Positions 12,012 through 22,516 of a stretch of 64,000 bases of DNA are shown in pieces. Position 1 is the first letter of the stretch, and every line of letters begins with the position of its first letter. A program made the translations under genes and the position numbers. The notes under the pieces were generated by a model. It was given only the letters and a program-made list of their open reading frames with translations, did no database searches and was not told the origin of the DNA. Source of the DNA: Arthrobacter sp. Hiyo8 (lineage in GTDB: Bacteria > Actinomycetota > Actinomycetes > Actinomycetales > Micrococcaceae); the NCBI GenBank assembly GCA_001549895.1, contig AP014719.1:1612001-1676000 (forward strand). The letters are read 5' to 3'.

Positions 12012-12731
12012 ATGAATGGTATGAAAAAGAACGGCCCCGAAGCCAAGCTCCTCGTCGTCGACGACGAACCCAACATCCGTGAGCTGCTCTCCACCTCGCT
12101 GCGCTTTGCCGGCTTTGAGGTCGTTGCGGCGTCGAACGGCCGCGAAGCGCTCGCTGCCGCCGATCTTCACGCCCCGGACCTCGCGGTCCTGGATGTCATG
12201 CTCCCCGACATGGACGGGTTCACTGTCACCCGCCGCCTTCGCGCCGCCGGTAAGCACTTCCCTGTCCTGTTCCTGACTGCCAAGGACGACACGGAGGACA
12301 AGGTCACGGGCCTGACCGTGGGCGGCGACGACTACGTCACCAAGCCTTTCAGCCTGGATGAAGTGGTGGCGCGGATCCGCGCCGTGCTTCGCCGCACGCA
12401 GCCAATGGAAGACGACGACGCCGTCATCCGCGTAGATGACCTGGAGCTCGACGACGACGCGCACGAGGTCCGCCGCGGCGGCACCATCATCGAGCTGTCG
12501 CCCACCGAGTTCAAGCTGCTCCGCTACCTCATGCTGAACCCCAACCGGGTGCTTTCCAAGGCGCAGATCCTGGACCACGTCTGGGAATACGACTTCAATG
12601 GCGACGCCTCGATCGTGGAGTCCTACATTTCCTACCTCCGGCGCAAGGTGGACATTGATCCGGATGCCACTGCCTTGATCCAGACCAAGCGCGGCGTCGG
12701 TTACGTATTGCGGACGGCCGAGAAGCGCTGA
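12012..12731 (+). CDS. OmpR/PhoB-family response regulator
   Basis: DNA-binding response regulator, 239 aa, intact. Receiver domain residues 12-125 with the acidic pair DDE, phosphoacceptor Asp61 (LAVLDVMLPDMDG), the switch Thr (FLTAKDD) and Lys (VTKPFS). Winged-helix output domain residues 138-235 (LSPTEFKLLRYLMLNPNRVL, RGVGYVLR). Start ATG 12012 has GGGAG close by; a second ATG at 12021 is possible. The histidine kinase starts 3 nt after the stop, so the two form one operon. The stimulus is not evident. Confidence 0.93.
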   Translation: MNGMKKNGPEAKLLVVDDEPNIRELLSTSLRFAGFEVVAASNGREALAAADLHAPDLAVLDVMLPDMDGFTVTRRLRAAGKHFPVLFLTAKDDTEDKVTGLTVGGDDYVTKPFSLDEVVARIRAVLRRTQPMEDDDAVIRVDDLELDDDAHEVRRGGTIIELSPTEFKLLRYLMLNPNRVLSKAQILDHVWEYDFNGDASIVESYISYLRRKVDIDPDATALIQTKRGVGYVLRTAEKR

Positions 12732-12733
12732 CT

Positions 12734-14214
12734 TTGTTCAACCGTTGGAAGTCGGCCTCCCTCAGGTCGCAGCTGGTCGCCATCATCATGGGGCTGCTGC
12801 TCCTTGCCTTGGCCGCTACTGGCGCCGGGACGCTGACGCTCGTCAAGAGCTACCTCCAAGGGCAAGTGGATGACAAGCTCAGGGCTGCCGTCCAGATCGC
12901 CCAGCAGCAGCAGTCCTTTGCCAACCTGTCTGAGGCGAGCCCCGCCGTGCCCACGGACTATTCCCTGACGCTCTACGTCCAGGGCCAGCCGCCCTATCCG
13001 TTCGGCGGAAGCAAGACGGATCGGCCGAGCATCGCCAGCATCACCCCGGTTGAGGCCAAGAACCGCAATTACGCACCCTTCCAGGTGAACGGCACCGCTG
13101 GCGGCGATTGGCGTGTGGTGGCGGTCAACGTAGTGGACAACCGGACCGGGCAGAACGCGGTGGTGATCGTGGGCCTGCCGCTGTCCCCCGTGGACCGAGT
13201 CATGGAACACGCCACGCTCGTGGTGGTCGGCGTCGGACTCTTGACCCTGGTGCTCGCGTTCTTCATCGCGACATGGACCGTTGCACGTTCCTTCCGCCCC
13301 CTCGCCCGCGTTGAGAAGACGGCGGCCGCAATCGCTGCCGGTGATCTCTCGCGTCGCGTGGATATCGAGAATCCGGTCACCGAGGTCGGCCGCCTGGGCG
13401 CTTCCCTCAACGCCATGCTCGCGCACATTGAATCGTCCTTTGCGGCGCGTGCCGCCTCCGAGGCAAGGATGCGGCGATTCGCCGCCGACGCCTCCCACGA
13501 GCTGCGCACGCCCTTGGTCACCATCCGCGGCTTCTCCGAGCTTTACCGCCACGGCGCCCTTGCCACGCCGGAAGACGTGGGCACCGCCATGGGCAGGATC
13601 GAGAGCGAAGCCAAGCGCATGGGATCCATGGTGGAAGACCTGCTGCTGCTGGCCCGCCTGGACGAACAACGGCCTTTGCAGCTCAAGCCGGTGGATCTGC
13701 ACCTACTGGCGAATGACGCCGTCGTAGACTCACTCGCAACGTCGGGCGAGCGGAAGATTTCGCTCACAGGGCTCGACGGCGGAGCGGCAGCGCCTGCCCC
13801 GGTCCAGGGTGACGAGGCCAAGCTTCGTCAGGTCCTGGGGAACCTGGTGGGTAACGCCTTGCGCTACACCCCCGAAGGAACGCCGATTGAGCTCGCCGTC
13901 GGGGTCCGGAACACGCCCGCCGGCCCGTTGTCCGTTCTCGAGGTGCGGGACCACGGCAGCGGCATTCCGGCCGAGGAACTGCCCCGGATTTTCGAGCGCT
14001 TTTACAGGGCGGACACTTCGCGCACGCGGGAAACGGGCGGCAGCGGGCTCGGTCTCGCGATTGTGGCTGCAATTGTCGGATCCCACCGCGGTACCGTCCG
14101 GGTCGAAGAGACCGACGGCGGCGGAGCCACCCTGGTTGTCAGCCTCCCTTCCAGGACGAGCTGTCCGAGATGCCCGAAGATGCGGGCATCGCCGAGGCGG
14201 AGATCTCCGACTAG
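12734..14214 (+). CDS. Sensor histidine kinase
   Basis: Membrane sensor kinase partner of the upstream regulator, about 494 aa. Transmembrane helix 1 (residues 13-35), an extracytoplasmic domain of about 125 residues, helix 2 (about 165-187), HAMP, HisKA with phosphoacceptor His255 (DASHELRTPL), and a HATPase domain with N box NALRYTP, G1 DHGSGI and G2 GSGLGLAIV. One C is missing near 14150; restored, the protein ends LPFQDELSEMPEDAG and onwards in a short acidic tail at TAG 14214. TTG start 3 nt after the regulator stop. Confidence 0.92.
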
Positions 14215-14363
14215 CAGTCTTCTATGCCTGGCGGCTTGATTGAGCGAGTTGTCCACATAGGGAGACTCGGCGCTGTCCGGGCCATGTGACGGCTTCTAGG
14301 CTCGTGGTGTGGACCACAAGCCAGCCGCACCTGCGGATCTCTTTGATTGAAAGGCAACGCCCC

Positions 14364-14654
14364 ATGAGCGTTATCTCCGTCGATACCGAACTGCTCCAGC
14401 TCAAGTCCGCCAACGTCAAGGCCACCGTGGATCGGATCAGCGCCGACGTCCAAGCGATGAAACGGGGCCTGGACGAGCTCCAAGCTACGTGGAAGGGATC
14501 AGCGGCCAACAACTTCCAGGCCCTCGTCTCGGAGTGGACGCTGACCCAGAACAAGGTGGAGGCTTCGCTCGCATCCATCAACCTCGCGCTGTCCTCCGCG
14601 GCGGCAAGCTACCTCCAAACCGAGCAAGGCAACACCCAGCGGTTCAGTTACTGA
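14364..14654 (+). CDS. WXG100-family (ESAT-6-like) protein
   Basis: 96-aa helical-hairpin protein of the WXG100 family, secreted by type VII (ESX) systems in relatives. The W-x-G turn is seen as TWKGSAANNF near residue 48, flanked by two amphipathic helices; length is typical. No paired WXG100 gene, FtsK/EccC ATPase or EccD lies nearby, so any secretion machinery must be elsewhere. GAAAGG 9 nt upstream of the ATG. The C-terminal YxxxD/E export signal is not obvious (YLQTEQGNTQRFSY). Confidence 0.85.
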   Translation: MSVISVDTELLQLKSANVKATVDRISADVQAMKRGLDELQATWKGSAANNFQALVSEWTLTQNKVEASLASINLALSSAAASYLQTEQGNTQRFSY

Positions 14655-14892
14655 CAGCTGGGCCCGGGTTCCCGGCGGTGCGGCAATCCGCCGTCCCGCC
14701 GGGTCCAGCCGCTTTCCAGGGTCCGGTTGCTTCTGAGCCGTTACTTCTCCGGCGTCGACTGGTGGAAGCGCAACCTCCATCGGCCGTCGTCGAGCAACCA
14801 GATCGAGCTCCGCAATGCGGAGCCTGTTCGCCCATAACTTCTATAACTGAGCAGCATGGTGTTACTGGAGAGGCGTTCAGCGGAAATTATTT

Positions 14893-15842
14893 CTACTTCC
14901 GCGCTTTCCCGGGATCGCCCTCCAACGCCATCATGAGTTCGTCCCGGGACCAGACGCGTCCGGAGCTGCCAATCTCGGTAAAGTCCGGGTGCAGCAGGAT
15001 CCCTGTGCGCCCGAGGTCTCCCCTGACGTCGGGCCTCAGGAGCTCCCTCTCAAGGAGAATGACCGTTTCCTCGTCCGAGCGTCCGCCGGCCTGGCCAAGG
15101 ACCCCTTCGTCGTCACCAGCGAACAAAGTGGGCTCGATGAACGTCTCCTGCTCCGTGAACGCCCCCGCCGCGTTCGGCAAGGACGACCCGGTTGAGAGGT
15201 CCTGACCGCCGAACAACGTGAGGTCTTCATCCTGGGCATCCGCGTCGTCGTGGTCGTCGTCGAAAAGCGAGGGCGCCTCCATAGGCGCTGTACGGGCTGA
15301 CGACGTGCGGGCTGACGGCGTGCCGACTGATGGTGTGCCGACTGACAGCGTGCGGGACAAGGACCGTGCGGCTTCAGCTCCCGGATAGCCCGGCCCGGCA
15401 GGCGCGGCTATTCCCTGCTGGAACGCTGTGGCGACCGCACGCGCGCGATCGTCGGCCGCCTCGTTGAGGTCGTGGCCGGCATGGCCTTTGACCCACTCGA
15501 ACGAGTACTTGCGGCCGACAATAGCCTGGTCGATGTCCTTGAGGAGATCGACGTTCAAGACGGGCTTCCCGTCCGCTTTGCGCCAGCCCTTGCGCTTCCA
15601 TCCCGGCATCCACTTGGTGATGCAATTGATGACGTACTGGCTGTCGCAGAGAATCTTCAGCTCTTCATCGGGAACATGTGCCGTGGACCGGAAGAGGTCC
15701 AGCACCGCCATGAGCTCGCCCTGGTTGTTGGTTCCGTGCGGCCACCCCCGGCCCTCCAGCAAGAGTCGTTCACGTACCAGGCCCAACCGGCAGGCCCGGG
15801 ATTGCCGAGGGCAGAACCATCGGCGGCAGCAATAATCGTCAT
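14893..15842 (-). CDS. RNase H fused to a C-terminal NTF2/DUF4440-like segment
   Basis: Ribonuclease HI domain (about residues 1-155) cleaving RNA in RNA-DNA hybrids, with catalytic acids visible as ADGS, NNQGEL, CDSQ and AADDRAR. A low-complexity linker follows (repeats of GTPSVGTPSART type) and an acidic stretch (FDDDHDDADAQDEDL). The last ~60 residues (LRPDVRGDLGRTGILLHPDF, EIGSSGRVWSRDEL) resemble the start of a DUF4440/SnoaL-like fold. One G is missing in a G6 run near 15757 (WRAGG to WPHGTNNQGEL). ATG 15842 chosen for AGGA 8 nt upstream; a second ATG lies 9 nt earlier. The promoter region holds a 32-bp tandem repeat. Confidence 0.85.
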
Positions 15843-15887
15843 GGTTTCCATCCTGCCAGACCACCCCGACACTCCTTGACCCCAGAA

Positions 15888-16028
15888 GTGAGCGGGCGTC
15901 CGCCCAAAACCCGACATACGTGAGCGAGCGTCCGCCCAAAACCCGACATACGTGAGCGAGCGTCCGCCCAAAACCCGACATACGTGAGCGAGCGACCGCC
16001 CAAAACCCGACATACGTGAGCGAGCGTC
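15888..16028. repeat. Tandem repeat, 32-bp unit, 4.4 copies
   Basis: Four head-to-tail units of exactly 32 bp start at 15888, 15920, 15952 and 15984, plus a 13-bp partial copy at 16016. Each unit runs GTGAGCGAGCGTCCGCCC then AAAACCCGACATAC. Unit 1 has one change (GCGGG for GCGAG) and unit 4 one (GACC for GTCC). There are no spacers. It fills the gap between the RNase H start and the groEL terminator. Confidence 0.97.
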
Positions 16029-16039
16029 GTTAAACGGCG

Positions 16040-16074
16040 ACGACGGCCCCACCCGAAGTGGGGACCGCCGTCGT
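16040..16074 (-). terminator. Probable terminator of groEL
   Basis: 28 nt past the groEL stop, on the minus strand, ACGACGGCGGTCCCCAC pairs with GTGGGGCCGTCGT around a TTCGG loop, with one bulge. It is a very stable GC hairpin without a long T run, as is usual in high-GC actinomycetes. Confidence 0.75.
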
Positions 16075-16101
16075 GCGTGTGGCTGGTGAGCTACAGCGGG
16101 G

Positions 16102-17772
<1,671 letters not shown>

Positions 17773-17907
17773 TCACTGCGGTGCCCGCGACGGACGATCC
17801 TTCACATTCGGCCTCTGTACGCCGCGTGCTCCGGATCTCACCCCAGCAAGGTTTTCTTTGTTCCCCAGGCACCGCCACCATTTCCATACGGCCGGAGCCG
17901 TGAAGGA

Positions 17908-17934
17908 TTAGCAGTCAATGCCTGAGAGTGCTAA
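17908..17934 (-). promoter_or_regulatory. CIRCE operator, copy 1
   Basis: TTAGCAGTC, nine bases, GAGTGCTAA: the HrcA-binding CIRCE layout (9-9-9), with one change in the left half. It lies upstream of groEL and 7 bp from a second copy. Confidence 0.9.
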
Positions 17935-17941
17935 TCAATAA

Positions 17942-17968
17942 TTAGCACTCACCCGAGGAGAGTGCAAG
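17942..17968 (-). promoter_or_regulatory. CIRCE operator, copy 2
   Basis: TTAGCACTC, nine bases, GAGTGCAAG: perfect left half and two changes in the right half. Together with copy 1 it gives groEL two HrcA sites in the same orientation. Confidence 0.85.
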
Positions 17969-18025
17969 CAGGAAGAGCCGGAAACTACTCGCCACGCCCA
18001 GGGAATTCGCTACGGGCACAAGCCG

Positions 18026-19372
18026 TCACGGAGTCCGGGAGGCCGTCTCTTTGCCACTGACCCGCGCAGTGTTGTCAGCCCCGTAGGTGAAGACCATGTA
18101 ATTGGACGAGGTAACGTCCCCGTTGGCGTCGAACCCGATGGTGCCGGACTCGCCGTCGTAATCCGGGAGCTTGGCCCCCTTCAGCACCTCGACGCAGTCC
18201 TTGTATGAGGCACAAGACGTACGTTCTTTCGTTGCCGCATCGCCCGACGCCGGACGCACTCCGCCGGACACAGTGGTGAGCCAGGCCGCGATCGAGCCTC
18301 CCGCATCGTCGCCCGCCGTTGAGGCGGCAAGCGCCGCGAGGGTGACGGCGTCGTACGTCTCGGCAGCGTAGGTCGTGTCCTTGAGCTTGGGGTCGATGCC
18401 CGTCAGCTCGGCTTGGAACTCCGCACTCGGGAAGACGCCCGGAAGAATTCCCCGCGCGCCGTCGAGGCCCCCTGCACCGAGCGCGGTTCCGTATTGGCGG
18501 ATCGCGCCGTCGCTCAAGATCAGGCTCTTGCCGCTCAGCCCCGCATTCAGGAGCTCAGCCAGGGCGCCTTGGGCGCCATCACGGGCAACCACGACGACGG
18601 CGTCCGGCGTGCCGGACTTGATGCCCGCCGCGGCGGGAGCTGCTTTGCCTGCCGCGAATTCCGCATTGGACACGGCGTCCATTCCGAGGCTGCGGGCAGC
18701 GTCCATGACCGCTCCCGAGACGCGCGTACCGTAATCCCCGGCTTCGTGGAGGACCGAAATGCGCTTGGCGCCGGCGTCGCGGGCAAGCTTCGCCAGGACG
18801 CTGCCCTGTGCGGCATCAGCGGCAGACGTGCGGAAGTAGAAGCCGCCATTCTTGTAGCTGCTCAGCCCCGACGCCGTGTTCGCCGGCGAGATGAGCGGAA
18901 TCCGGGCGGGAGAGAGCACATCGATCGCGGCGGGCGCATGGCTCGAATCGCTCGGCCCCACGACGACGTCTGCGTGGGCGGACAACAACGCCTTGGCTTG
19001 TGCCGCAGTGTCGGCAGAGAAGGCCGCCGCGCCGGCCCCTTGGCTAGCGCCACCGCCTTCACCGGCCGCCGACGCCGGTAGCAAGTCGACGGGACGGCCC
19101 TTGTATCCGCCGGCGTCGTTGATTTGTTTGACAGCCAACTTGGCGGCAGCCAGTTCGGACTCGTTGAGGAATGCGGAACCACCGGTATTGTCCAGGATCA
19201 CGCCGATGCGCAGGACGCCGTCGCCGCTTGGGGTAACGGAGCTCAGTCTGGCGTTGCCGACGGGGCGGAACATCCGGCCACTCCAAGGGCCAAGGCTGCC
19301 GAAGCTGCAAGAAGAGAAACTACCCGGGACCGGCGCGCTCCGAGGGCCAGGACAGCCCTGTTGCCGCAACAC
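18026..19372 (-). CDS. Substrate-binding lipoprotein, Leu/Ile/Val-binding (Peripla_BP_6) type
   Basis: Extracytoplasmic ABC-type binding lipoprotein of about 440 aa. A signal peptide with lipobox (SLLAASAALALGVAGCS) lies in one frame; the mature protein (RIGVILDNTGGSAFLNESEL, then VVVGPSDSSHAPAAIDVLSP) is in another, joined by one missing C near 19268 (CSAP then VGNARLSSV). The first codons are unsettled: GTG at 19372 is in the mature frame, so either a second edit is needed or the start is non-canonical. No permease or ATPase gene is adjacent, so the ligand and partner are unknown. It follows cspA on the same strand. Confidence 0.8.
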   Translation of the reverse strand: MLRQQGCPGPRSAPVPGSFSSCSFGSLGPWSGRMFRPVGNARLSSVTPSGDGVLRIGVILDNTGGSAFLNESELAAAKLAVKQINDAGGYKGRPVDLLPASAAGEGGGASQGAGAAAFSADTAAQAKALLSAHADVVVGPSDSSHAPAAIDVLSPARIPLISPANTASGLSSYKNGGFYFRTSAADAAQGSVLAKLARDAGAKRISVLHEAGDYGTRVSGAVMDAARSLGMDAVSNAEFAAGKAAPAAAGIKSGTPDAVVVVARDGAQGALAELLNAGLSGKSLILSDGAIRQYGTALGAGGLDGARGILPGVFPSAEFQAELTGIDPKLKDTTYAAETYDAVTLAALAASTAGDDAGGSIAAWLTTVSGGVRPASGDAATKERTSCASYKDCVEVLKGAKLPDYDGESGTIGFDANGDVTSSNYMVFTYGADNTARVSGKETASRTP

Positions 19373-19375
19373 CCA

Positions 19376-19579
19376 CTAGATAAGCCGCACGCTTTCTGCC
19401 TGCGGGCCCTTCTGGCCCTCGCCCAGTTCGAAGTCGACGCGTTGTCCTTCTTCGAGCGCACGGAAGCCATCCATCTGGATGGCGGACCAATGCACAAAGA
19501 TGTCGTCACCGGACTCATCCACGGTGATGAATCCGTAGCCCTTTTCGGCATTGAACCATTTGACGGTTCCCAAAGCCAT
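19376..19579 (-). CDS. cspA: Cold-shock protein CspA family
   Basis: 67-aa classical cold-shock protein, intact: [19 protein letters not shown] with RNP1 KGYGFI and RNP2 DIFVHWSAI, ending [12 protein letters not shown]. It binds single-stranded nucleic acid and acts as an RNA chaperone. The ATG at 19579 gives the standard family N-terminus. It is a second cold-shock gene distinct from the extended one at 4987-5369. Confidence 0.95.
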   Translation of the reverse strand: MALGTVKWFNAEKGYGFITVDESGDDIFVHWSAIQMDGFRALEEGQRVDFELGEGQKGPQAESVRLI

Positions 19580-19718
19580 GATCCCCACACTTTCAACTAG
19601 CAGTGGCCGGCTTCCGGGATCTCCGGGCCAGCTCACAACTACTGTAACCACAGTCACGTTGCCGTAGCGCAACCTTGGGTGCGGGTGGCCGCAATGTTAT
19701 TGAGGCGTAACCGAGTTG

Positions 19719-20342
19719 CTATTTGTAACCGGGGCCCAGAACCACAACCACGGGCTGCTGGAACTCCGCGCTGTCCACGAGGTTGGAAATGCCCAGCAAT
19801 TTGCCGAGGGCTTCGGCATTGCCCTTCTGCGCCGCGCCTTTGTAGAAGACCGACGACGTCTGCTGGGGCATGCCGCCCCAATTTGCGACAGTGGACAACG
19901 GCCATCCTCCGCCTTGCACCATGCCGGCCACACGCGCAGCCAGGCCACCGGTGGTGGTGCCGTTGTAGACCGCTACTGCCGCCGTCTTGTCCAATGGCGC
20001 CGTCGTGGGGGTCGGCGTCGGCGTGCTGGACGGAGTGTCGCCCGGGCTCGGCTGGGTAGACGGCTGGCTGGATGCCTGCGCAGAGCTGTTCGCCGAAGGT
20101 GGCGCCGCGGCGCTTTGCTTGGAAGTGTCAGCGGTGACGACGGCTTGCGGCGTCGTCGACGAGGTGAAGCCAAGCTTCGGAAGGATCAGGAAGGCAACGA
20201 GTCCTACAGCAAGTGCGATGCCGCCCAGCAGCAGCACCGGCCACAGGGCCGGCCGGGAAGCAGACGCGACGAGCCTGTGGACACCTTGCCGCGATGAGCT
20301 CTGCGGGACACGGTCGAATTCATCCCGGGCAAATTTGGTCAT
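19719..20342 (-). CDS. LytR_C-domain membrane protein
   Basis: 207 aa, intact. Short basic cytoplasmic N-terminus, one transmembrane helix (about residues 33-56, WPVLLLGGIALAVGLVAFLI), a Ser/Thr/Pro-rich stalk (about 65-125) and a C-terminal LytR_C domain (AVAVYNGTTTGGLAARVAGM, then VVVVLGPGYK). Such proteins are extracytoplasmic and linked to cell-envelope assembly; the exact role is not known. It lies 49 nt downstream of the DUF3263 gene. Confidence 0.85.
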   Translation of the reverse strand: MTKFARDEFDRVPQSSSRQGVHRLVASASRPALWPVLLLGGIALAVGLVAFLILPKLGFTSSTTPQAVVTADTSKQSAAAPPSANSSAQASSQPSTQPSPGDTPSSTPTPTPTTAPLDKTAAVAVYNGTTTGGLAARVAGMVQGGGWPLSTVANWGGMPQQTSSVFYKGAAQKGNAEALGKLLGISNLVDSAEFQQPVVVVLGPGYK

Positions 20343-20391
20343 GGTGAAGCCTTGTCCTTGCTGCTTGCTGGCTGGGGGATCAGCGGGTGCT

Positions 20392-20726
20392 CTATGCGTC
20401 GGAACCGAGACGGCGCGCTGTGCGGGCCCTCTGACGTGACATACGTAGTCTACGCAATCTCTTGACCAGCATAGGATCGTGCGCCAATGCTTCCTCGGTG
20501 TCTATGAGGGCATTGAGGAGCTGGTAGTAGTGGGTCGCGGAGAGATCGAAGAGTTCCCGGACGGCCTGTTCCTTGGCCCGGCGTACTTCCACCATTGCCG
20601 CTCCAGGGCGAGCATCTGCTGTTCACGCTCGCCGAGCGGCGAATCGCTGCGGAGTCCGGCGGACAGGTCTTCGAGCACCAATCCAGTTGCTTCGGACGCC
20701 ATGGGTTCCCGAGCGGGTTCTGCCAC
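20392..20726 (-). CDS. DUF3263 family protein, one frame break
   Basis: About 111 aa. The DUF3263 region is clear: LGEREQQMLALERQWWKYAG then AKEQAVRELFDLSATHYYQL, ALAHDPMLVKRLRRLR and a basic end. It has a helix-turn-helix-like look and is probably a small DNA-binding protein (inference). One G is missing near 20575. I chose the GTG at 20726 because AAGGAG lies 6 nt upstream; an internal ATG at 20702 is weaker. It probably forms an operon with the LytR_C gene and is divergent from ung. Confidence 0.85.
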
Positions 20727-20854
20727 GACACACTCCTTCGACGCATTGACTGAAAAATGTCCCCCGCCCATGGTAACGGGCGAATAACACTGATGTCATT
20801 TGCCCCGCCGCCTTGAGGGCCGGCGCTTTCCCCCGGACCGCCAGGACAGGGACA

Positions 20855-21628
20855 ATGGCTGGGTGGCAGGCGAAGAAGCGTTATTTGAGCTTGAATCCGA
20901 AGATCACTCCGCCGGGTTCGAGGCACTACCCGGAATGGCCTTGGAAGATCTCATGGCGCCGGACTGGGCGGGCGCGCTCTCCGGCATCGAGGACGAGTTG
21001 CGCTCGGTGCTCGCCTTCGTGGCGGCCGAGGCCGGCCGCGGAACGCACGTGCTGCCTGCGGCGTCCAACATACTTCGTGCCTTCCGGCAGCCGCTGGCCG
21101 ACGTGAAGGTGCTGATCCTGGGCCAGGACCCCTACCCGACGCCGGGACACGCCGTCGGGCTCTCTTTCGCGGTTTCCGGACAAACACGGCCCATCCCCGC
21201 AGCCTCTCGAACATCTACCGGGAGATGGAAACCGATCTCGGGCTCCCGCCGCGGGTCCACGGCGATCTTTCGGCCTGGACGGGCCAAGGAGTTCTCCTCC
21301 TGAACAGGGTGCTCAGTGTCGCGGCCGGTGCTGCCGGCTCGCACCGGGCAAAGGCTGGGAGGCCATCACGACGGCGGCGGTCACCGCCGTCGCCCGCCGA
21401 CGCAATGCTGCCGGGCAGCAGAGTCCGCTCGTTGCGATCCTGTGGGGCAAGGACGCTGAAGCCGTACAGCCGCTGCTTGAAGGCGCGCCCGTGATCTCCT
21501 CCGCCCATCCCAGCCCGCTCTCCGCGTCGCGGGGCTTCTTCGGCTCTCGCCCGTTCAGCCGCGCCAACGCCCTGCTCCGGATGCAAGGCGCGGATCCCGT
21601 CATCTGGGAGCTTCCACCGCTGCCCTAG
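20855..21628 (+). CDS. ung: Uracil-DNA glycosylase, family 1, frame breaks
   Basis: Removes uracil from DNA as the first step of base excision repair. About 258 aa. Catalytic motif [18 protein letters not shown] with the water-activating Asp, and the Leu-loop motif [20 protein letters not shown]. Three breaks: near 20862 just after the start (MAG then [12 protein letters not shown]), near 21193 (C run before [10 protein letters not shown]) and near 21343 (G run before [12 protein letters not shown]). All restore with one base. ATG 20855 has AGGGA upstream. Confidence 0.92.
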
Positions 21629-21643
21629 CTTAGGCTTGCCTAC
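21629..21643 (+). promoter_or_regulatory. Possible DtxR/IdeR box before the siderophore-interacting gene
   Basis: TTAGGCTTGCCTA contains TAGGC-TT-GCCTA, a perfect short palindrome resembling the core of the DtxR consensus. It abuts the ATG at 21644. The target gene is an iron gene, which supports the idea, but the flanks are poor matches and the position so close to the start codon is unusual. Confidence 0.4.
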
Positions 21644-22482
21644 ATGACATCTTTGCCCGCCACGTCGTCTGCATCCCGCAATACCCGCCCCCAAGTGAAC
21701 CTGACTGTGCTGCGCACGGAACAGCTGTCGCCCCACATGGTGCGGATCATTGCTGGTGGACCCGGATTTGCCGGTTATGCGAACAACGGCTTCGTGGACC
21801 GATATGTGAAGATCGTGTTCCCGCAGCCCGGCGTCGAGTATGAGTTGCCGCTGGATCTGTGGGCCATCCGCGAGACCATGCCGCGCGAACAATGGCCGTA
21901 CACCCGCACCTACACCGTCCGTTGGGTGGACGAAGCTGCGCAGGAACTGGCAATCGACTTCGTGGTCCACGGCGACGAAGGCCTTGCAGGCCCATGGGCC
22001 CTGGCGGCCCAGCCCGGCGACACACTTGTCTTCACGGGCCCGGCGGCGCCTACAACCCGGCGCCCGACGCCGACTGGTACCTTTTCGCCGGCGACGACGC
22101 CGCGCTCCCGGCGATTGCCGCCGCGATCGAATCCCTGCCGGCCGACGCGAAGGGCCTTGCTTTCCTCGAGGTCGATAGCGACGCGGACATCCTTGATATC
22201 GCCGCTCCCGAGGGCGTGGAGATGCGCTGGCTCCTTCGCTCCGGAGTCCCGGCCGGATCAAGCTCGATCCTGCTCGATGCCTTGGGCGAAGCCGAGTGGC
22301 TGCCCGGACGCGTAGACGTGTTTGCGCACGGTGAACGCGGCTACATGAAGGGCCTGCGCGACATCTTCTTCAAGCAGCGTGGGCTCGAGCGGTCCCAGGT
22401 ATCGCTTTCCGGATACTGGGCCCAGGGGCGTGTGGAGGACGATTTCCAGGCGGAGAAGAAACTCCCTATCGGGCAGATCTAG
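21644..22482 (+). CDS. Siderophore-interacting protein (ferric-siderophore reductase, SIP family)
   Basis: Cytoplasmic flavin-linked reductase of the ViuB/SIP family that releases iron from imported siderophores. About 279 aa. N-terminal FAD-binding barrel (YTRTYTVRWVDEAAQELAID, with the R-x-Y-T/S flavin motif) and a C-terminal NAD(P)H-binding SIP domain (DWYLFAGDDAALPAIAAAIE, SGYWAQGRVEDDF). One G is missing near 22043 (FTGPGG then AYNPAPDADW). No siderophore biosynthesis genes are nearby. Confidence 0.9.
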
Positions 22483-22516
22483 CGGCCCTTACCGCTTGGC
22501 GGCCCAGCGGACGCGG

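Noticed and set aside
12701..13702. 333-codon minus-strand frame opposite the histidine kinase
   Set aside because: Shadow of the kinase gene: it lies entirely over well-identified kinase domains and has no features of its own.
14655..14892. 36-codon frame with RYFSGVDWWKRNLHRP in the gap before RNase H
   Set aside because: No good start or ribosome-binding site and no recognised family; could be real but is not supported.
15888..16028. Possible CRISPR array
   Set aside because: Units are directly adjacent with no spacers and no cas genes are nearby; it is a plain tandem repeat.
17926..17950. Single palindrome GAGTGCTAA-N7-TTAGCACTC
   Set aside because: The half-sites are in the wrong order for CIRCE; the region is better read as the inner halves of two separate CIRCE sites.
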